Shown: positions 56,078 to 64,000 of the stretch, piece after piece
Layout of the letters: each line of letters begins with the position of its first letter
Numbering within the stretch: the stretch's first letter is position 1
Assembly (NCBI GenBank): GCA_947495685.1
Contig: CANLZY010000027.1
Coordinates: forward strand, 1-64,000
From: an uncultured Tropicimonas sp.
Lineage (GTDB): Bacteria; Pseudomonadota; Alphaproteobacteria; Rhodobacterales; Rhodobacteraceae
DNA: 64,000 nt
Direction of reading: 5' to 3'
Translations under genes and position numbers: made by a program
Notes under the pieces: model-generated
The model's database searches: none
Told to the model about the DNA's origin: nothing
Seen by the model: only the letters and a program-made list of their open reading frames with translations

Positions 56078-59000
56078 TCAGAAATCGCGGCTTTCCGGCG
56101 TTTCGACGATGAAGCTGTCGTCCAGATCGCCCCCGACCACGTCCTCGACCGGTGCAGCCAGAGCGGCGGCAGCTTCGGCCTCGGCCTGACGCGCCTCGAT
56201 GACCTTCTGGTCGCGCTCCGCCGCAACGCGACGCATCTTCTGGGTCGCGCCACCTGTGCCGGCAGGGATCAGACGGCCGACGATGACGTTTTCCTTCAGG
56301 CCGACCAGCTTGTCACGCTTGCCCTGAACCGACGCTTCGGTCAGCACCCGGGTGGTCTCCTGGAAGGAGGCCGCCGAGATGAACGAGCGCGTTTGCAGGC
56401 TGGCCTTGGTGATCCCGAGCAGGATCGGCTGGCCTTCGGCGGGACGCCGGTTTTCCTTGATCGCCTTGTCGTTGGCAGCGTCGAACTCTGCCTTGTCGAC
56501 ATGCTCGCCCTTGAGCAACGTCGTCTCGCCCGAGTCGCTGATCTCCCACTTCTGCAGCATCTGGCGAACGATTACCTCGATGTGCTTGTCGTTGATCTTC
56601 ACGCCCTGCAGTCGATAGACGTCCTGAACCTCGTCGATCATGTAGTTGGCCAGGTGCTCGACACCGAGGATCGCCAGGATGTCATGCGGCGCCGGGTTGC
56701 CGTCCATGATGTAGTCACCCTTCTGCACGAAGTCGCCTTCCTGCACCGGGATGTGCTTGCCCTTGGGCACCATGTACTCGACGGCGTCCATGCTCTCGTC
56801 GGCAGGCTGGAGAGAGATCCGGCGCTTGTTCTTGTAGTCGCGCCCGAACTTCACATAGCCATCGGCCTCCGCGATGATCGCGTGGTCCTTGGGTCGACGT
56901 GCCTCGAAGAGTTCGGCCACCCGCGGCAGACCACCGGTGATGTCCTTGGTCTTCGCGCCTTCGCGCGGGATGCGGGCCACCACGTCACCGGCCTTGACCT
57001 CGGTGCTCTCCTCGATCGACAGAATGGCATCCACCGACATCGTATAGGTCACCGGGTTTCCGGCATCGTTGCGCACAGGCTCACCGGTTTCCGGGTCGAC
57101 GATCAGGATCTCGGGCTTCAACTCGTTGCCCTTGGGCGCCGAGCGCCAGTCCGACACGATCTTCTGTGTCATACCGGTTGCGTCGTCGGTATCTTCCCGA
57201 ACCGAGATGCCGCTGATCAGGTCGACGAACTTGGCGGTACCGGCCTTGTCGGCGATGATGGGCAGGGTGTAGGGGTCCCACTCGAACAGCTTGTCACCAC
57301 GATTGATGGTGTTGCCGTCCTTGACGAGGACCTTCGAACCATACCCAACCTTGTAGCTGCCGCGTTCCACGCCGTTCTCGTCGACGATGATGATCTGCAT
57401 GTTCCGGCCCATGACGACGTGTTCGCCAGCCGCATTTTCCAGCAGGTTCGGGTTGCGGAACGCGATCTTGCCTTCCTGGCTGGCTTCCTGGAACGATTGC
57501 TGACCGCCCTGCGCCACGCCGCCGATGTGGAACGTCCGCATCGTCAGCTGGGTGCCGGGTTCACCGATGGACTGCGCGGCGATGATGCCGACAGCCTCGC
57601 CCTGGTTGACGAGCGTACCGCGTGCAAGGTCACGACCGTAGCACATGGCGCAGACGCCCTCTTCGGCCTCGCAGGTCAGCGGGCTCCGCATGCGGATGCT
57701 GGCCACTCCGGAGCGTTCGAGTTCGTCCGCCTTGCGTTCGTCGATCAGCTCGTTCTTGGCGACGATAACCTCGTCCGTTCCCGGACGCAGAACATCATCG
57801 GCCGAGACACGACCCAGAACACGCTCGCCCAGCGACGCAACGACTTCGCCGTCGTTGATGGCCGCCTCGGCAGTGATGGCCAGTTCAGTGCCACAATCGT
57901 GCTGACGCACGATGCAGTCCTGTGCCACGTCCACCAGACGACGGGTCAGGTAGCCCGAGTTCGCCGTCTTCAGAGCGGTATCCGACAGACCCTTACGAGC
58001 ACCGTGGGTGGAGTTGAAGTACTCCAGCACGGTCAGGCCTTCCTTGAAGTTCGAGATGATCGGCGTCTCGATGATCTCGCCGGACGGCTTGGCCATCAGG
58101 CCGCGCATGGCGCCAAGCTGCTTCATCTGGGTGACCGAGCCACGAGCCTTGGAATCGGCCATCATGTAGACCGAGTTCGGCTCCATCTCTGCGCCGGTTT
58201 CATCGAACCGTTTGGCCGAGATCGTGTTCATCATGGCGTCGGTGACGCGATCGTTACACTTCGACCAGGCATCGACGACCTTGTTGTACTTCTCACCCTG
58301 GGTGATCAGACCATCCATGTACTGCTGTTCGAAGTCCTTGACCTGGTCGCGAACGCCGTCGACGATCTCCCACTTGTTGTCAGGAATGACCATGTCATCC
58401 TTGCCGAACGAGATGCCGCCCTTGAAGGCTTCGCGGAAGCCCATGCCCATGATCTGGTCACAGAAGATGACCGATTCCTTCTGACCGCAATACCGGTAGA
58501 CGGTGTCGATGATCTTTTGCACTTCGCCCTTCTTGAGCAGGCGGTTGACCAGGTCGAAGGGGGCCTTGGCGTTCTTGGGAAGAAGTGCGCCCAGACGAAC
58601 CCGACCAGGCGTGGTCTGGTAGCGAATGAGGACCTCGTTGCCATGTTCGTCGATCTGCGGAACGCGGCACTGGATCTTCGCGTGCATGTGCACTTCGCCA
58701 GCATTCAGCGCGTGGTCGACTTCCTCGATACCGCCAAAGATCATGCCTTCGCCCTGCATGCCTTCGCGCTCCAGCGAGACATAATAGAGGCCAAGGACCA
58801 TGTCCTGCGACGGCACGATGATCGGCGCGCCGTTGGCGGGCGACAGCACGTTGTTGGTCGACATCATCAGCACGCGCGCTTCCAGCTGAGCTTCCAGCGA
58901 GAGCGGAACGTGCACGGCCATCTGGTCACCGTCGAAGTCGGCGTTGAAGGCCGAACAGACCAGAGGGTGCAGCTGGATCGCCTTGCCTTCGATCAGGATC

Positions 59001-60331
59001 GGTTCGAACGCCTGAATGCCAAGACGGTGCAGGGTGGGCGCGCGGTTCAGAAGGACCGGGTGCTCACGGATGACCTCGTCGAGGATGTCCCAGACCTCGG
59101 GACGTTCCTTTTCGACCAGTTTCTTCGCCTGCTTCACGGTGCTGGACAGGCCCTTGGCCTCCAGTCGCGAATAGATGAAGGGCTTGAAGAGTTCCAAGGC
59201 CATCTTCTTGGGCAGGCCACATTGATGCAGCTTCAGCTCCGGACCGGTCACGATGACCGAACGGCCCGAGAAGTCGACCCGCTTGCCCAGAAGGTTCTGG
59301 CGGAAGCGACCCTGCTTGCCCTTGAGCATGTCGGAAAGCGACTTCAGCGGACGCTTGTTGGCCCCGGTGATGACCCGGCCGCGACGGCCGTTGTCAAACA
59401 GCGCATCGACCGATTCCTGCAACATCCGCTTTTCGTTGCGGATGATGATGTCCGGTGCGCGCAGCTCGATCAGCCGCTTGAGGCGGTTATTCCGGTTGAT
59501 CACGCGGCGATACAGGTCGTTCAGGTCCGAGGTGGCGAACCGGCCACCGTCCAGCGGCACCAGCGGGCGCAGCTCTGGTGGGATGACCGGCACAACGGTC
59601 AGGATCATCCATTCCGGGCGGTTGCCGGATTCCAGGAAACTCTCGACGATCTTCAGGCGCTTGATGATCTTCTTGGGCTTCAGTTCGCCAGTGGCCACCG
59701 ACAGCTCCTCGCGGAGCTCTTCGGCCGTGGCTTCCAGGTCGATCTGGGCCAGCATCTCGCGGATGGCCTCGGCACCGATATTCGCCGTGAAGGCGTCGGT
59801 CCCAAAGGTGTCCTGGGCATCCATGAACTCTTCTTCGGACATCAGCTGTCCGTAGGAGAGGTCGGTCAGGCCCGGCTCGATGACGACGTAGTTCTCGAAG
59901 TAGAGAATCCGTTCAAGATCTCGCAGCGTCATGTCCAGCATCAGGCCGATCCGGGACGGGAGCGACTTCAGGAACCAGATATGCGCAACCGGCGCGGCCA
60001 GTTCGATGTGGCCCATACGTTCGCGGCGCACCTTTTGCAGCGTGACTTCCACGCCGCATTTCTCGCAGACGACGCCGCGATACTTCATGCGCTTGTACTT
60101 GCCGCAGAGGCATTCGTAGTCCTTGATCGGGCCAAAGATCCGGGCGCAGAACAGGCCGTCGCGCTCGGGCTTGAAGGTCCGGTAGTTGATGGTCTCGGGC
60201 TTCTTGATCTCGCCGTAGGACCAGCTGAGAATCCGTTCCGGGCTCGCCAGCGACACCTTGATCTCGTCAAAGACCTTCGGCGGGGTGAGCGGGTTGAACG
60301 GGTTGTTGGTCAGTTCCTGGTTCATCTTCAA
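56078..60331 (-). CDS. rpoC: DNA-directed RNA polymerase beta' subunit
   Basis: 1417 aa. Zinc site [20 protein letters not shown] near the N terminus, the magnesium-binding catalytic loop in [16 protein letters not shown], the bridge helix and trigger-loop region [15 protein letters not shown], and second zinc cysteines around [15 protein letters not shown]. It lies 68 bp after rpoB. Downstream, where rpsL is usual, lies element Y and then island 2. Confidence 0.98.
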   Translation of the reverse strand: MKMNQELTNNPFNPLTPPKVFDEIKVSLASPERILSWSYGEIKKPETINYRTFKPERDGLFCARIFGPIKDYECLCGKYKRMKYRGVVCEKCGVEVTLQKVRRERMGHIELAAPVAHIWFLKSLPSRIGLMLDMTLRDLERILYFENYVVIEPGLTDLSYGQLMSEEEFMDAQDTFGTDAFTANIGAEAIREMLAQIDLEATAEELREELSVATGELKPKKIIKRLKIVESFLESGNRPEWMILTVVPVIPPELRPLVPLDGGRFATSDLNDLYRRVINRNNRLKRLIELRAPDIIIRNEKRMLQESVDALFDNGRRGRVITGANKRPLKSLSDMLKGKQGRFRQNLLGKRVDFSGRSVIVTGPELKLHQCGLPKKMALELFKPFIYSRLEAKGLSSTVKQAKKLVEKERPEVWDILDEVIREHPVLLNRAPTLHRLGIQAFEPILIEGKAIQLHPLVCSAFNADFDGDQMAVHVPLSLEAQLEARVLMMSTNNVLSPANGAPIIVPSQDMVLGLYYVSLEREGMQGEGMIFGGIEEVDHALNAGEVHMHAKIQCRVPQIDEHGNEVLIRYQTTPGRVRLGALLPKNAKAPFDLVNRLLKKGEVQKIIDTVYRYCGQKESVIFCDQIMGMGFREAFKGGISFGKDDMVIPDNKWEIVDGVRDQVKDFEQQYMDGLITQGEKYNKVVDAWSKCNDRVTDAMMNTISAKRFDETGAEMEPNSVYMMADSKARGSVTQMKQLGAMRGLMAKPSGEIIETPIISNFKEGLTVLEYFNSTHGARKGLSDTALKTANSGYLTRRLVDVAQDCIVRQHDCGTELAITAEAAINDGEVVASLGERVLGRVSADDVLRPGTDEVIVAKNELIDERKADELERSGVASIRMRSPLTCEAEEGVCAMCYGRDLARGTLVNQGEAVGIIAAQSIGEPGTQLTMRTFHIGGVAQGGQQSFQEASQEGKIAFRNPNLLENAAGEHVVMGRNMQIIIVDENGVERGSYKVGYGSKVLVKDGNTINRGDKLFEWDPYTLPIIADKAGTAKFVDLISGISVREDTDDATGMTQKIVSDWRSAPKGNELKPEILIVDPETGEPVRNDAGNPVTYTMSVDAILSIEESTEVKAGDVVARIPREGAKTKDITGGLPRVAELFEARRPKDHAIIAEADGYVKFGRDYKNKRRISLQPADESMDAVEYMVPKGKHIPVQEGDFVQKGDYIMDGNPAPHDILAILGVEHLANYMIDEVQDVYRLQGVKINDKHIEVIVRQMLQKWEISDSGETTLLKGEHVDKAEFDAANDKAIKENRRPAEGQPILLGITKASLQTRSFISAASFQETTRVLTEASVQGKRDKLVGLKENVIVGRLIPAGTGGATQKMRRVAAERDQKVIEARQAEAEAAAALAAPVEDVVGGDLDDSFIVETPESRDF

Positions 60332-60399
60332 ATCCTTGAAATGGTGCGGGAGGGGAGAGCCGGGCGACCACGAGGGCCGCCCGTTTCAGGCATGAGGCC

Positions 60400-64000
<3,601 letters not shown>

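Overview
The window is GC-rich, gene-dense DNA that looks chromosomal. It most likely comes from a marine-type alphaproteobacterium of the Rhodobacteraceae (Roseobacter group). This rests on the smoK-smoS-mtlK polyol operon order, the pair of short MerR regulators next to a beta-oxidation operon, the Hint-domain and DUF952 proteins, and the rpoB/rpoC and glyA sequences. The assignment was read from the sequence and not checked by a database search.

Layout. 1-1982: tail of a sorbitol/mannitol operon (smoK end, a gutted smoS, intact mtlK). 2051-9864: a surface-glycan or modification locus made of two divergent transcription units (SPASM-type radical SAM and Wzx-like flippase leftward; radical SAM, GT2, PQQ sugar dehydrogenase-cytochrome c and sulfotransferase rightward). 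9867-17172: housekeeping and transport genes (HMCES-type SRAP protein, polyamine-binding protein, 5'-nucleotidase, DUF952-pyrD, MATE exporter, two PaaI thioesterases). 17321-25316: two MerR regulators and a fatty-acid beta-oxidation operon ending in a strong terminator. 25348-27363: an unusual two-domain glycan enzyme. 31058-34297: Hint-domain, membrane and SPOR proteins. 34380-38915: leftward nucleoside-salvage operon cdd-deoA-deoB-add-upp. 39177-45180: prpE, a phosphotransfer/response-regulator pair, nadK and glyA. 56078-64000: rpoC and rpoB (rpoB runs off the window).

Two accessory islands interrupt this. Island 1 (about 27473-31036) holds a broken DUF2335 gene, a dead IS1595-family element and a frameshifted zinc-ribbon DDE-like transposase. 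Island 2 (about 45391-56057) holds a ruined type I restriction-modification system (hsdM-hsdS-hsdR) split by two IS3-family elements, plus a second, diverged copy of the same zinc-ribbon transposase. Each island is bounded by an inward-facing pair of short elements of one family: a hairpin, a conserved box containing AAATG(T)TGAAA, then a second hairpin that is usually a terminator. The four copies (27473, 31036, 45391, 56057) keep the box but have different stem sequences. I regard this family, and its link to the zinc-ribbon transposase and its variable cargo, as the most interesting unexplained signal in the window. Island 2 separates rpoC from the ribosomal-protein genes normally expected after it.
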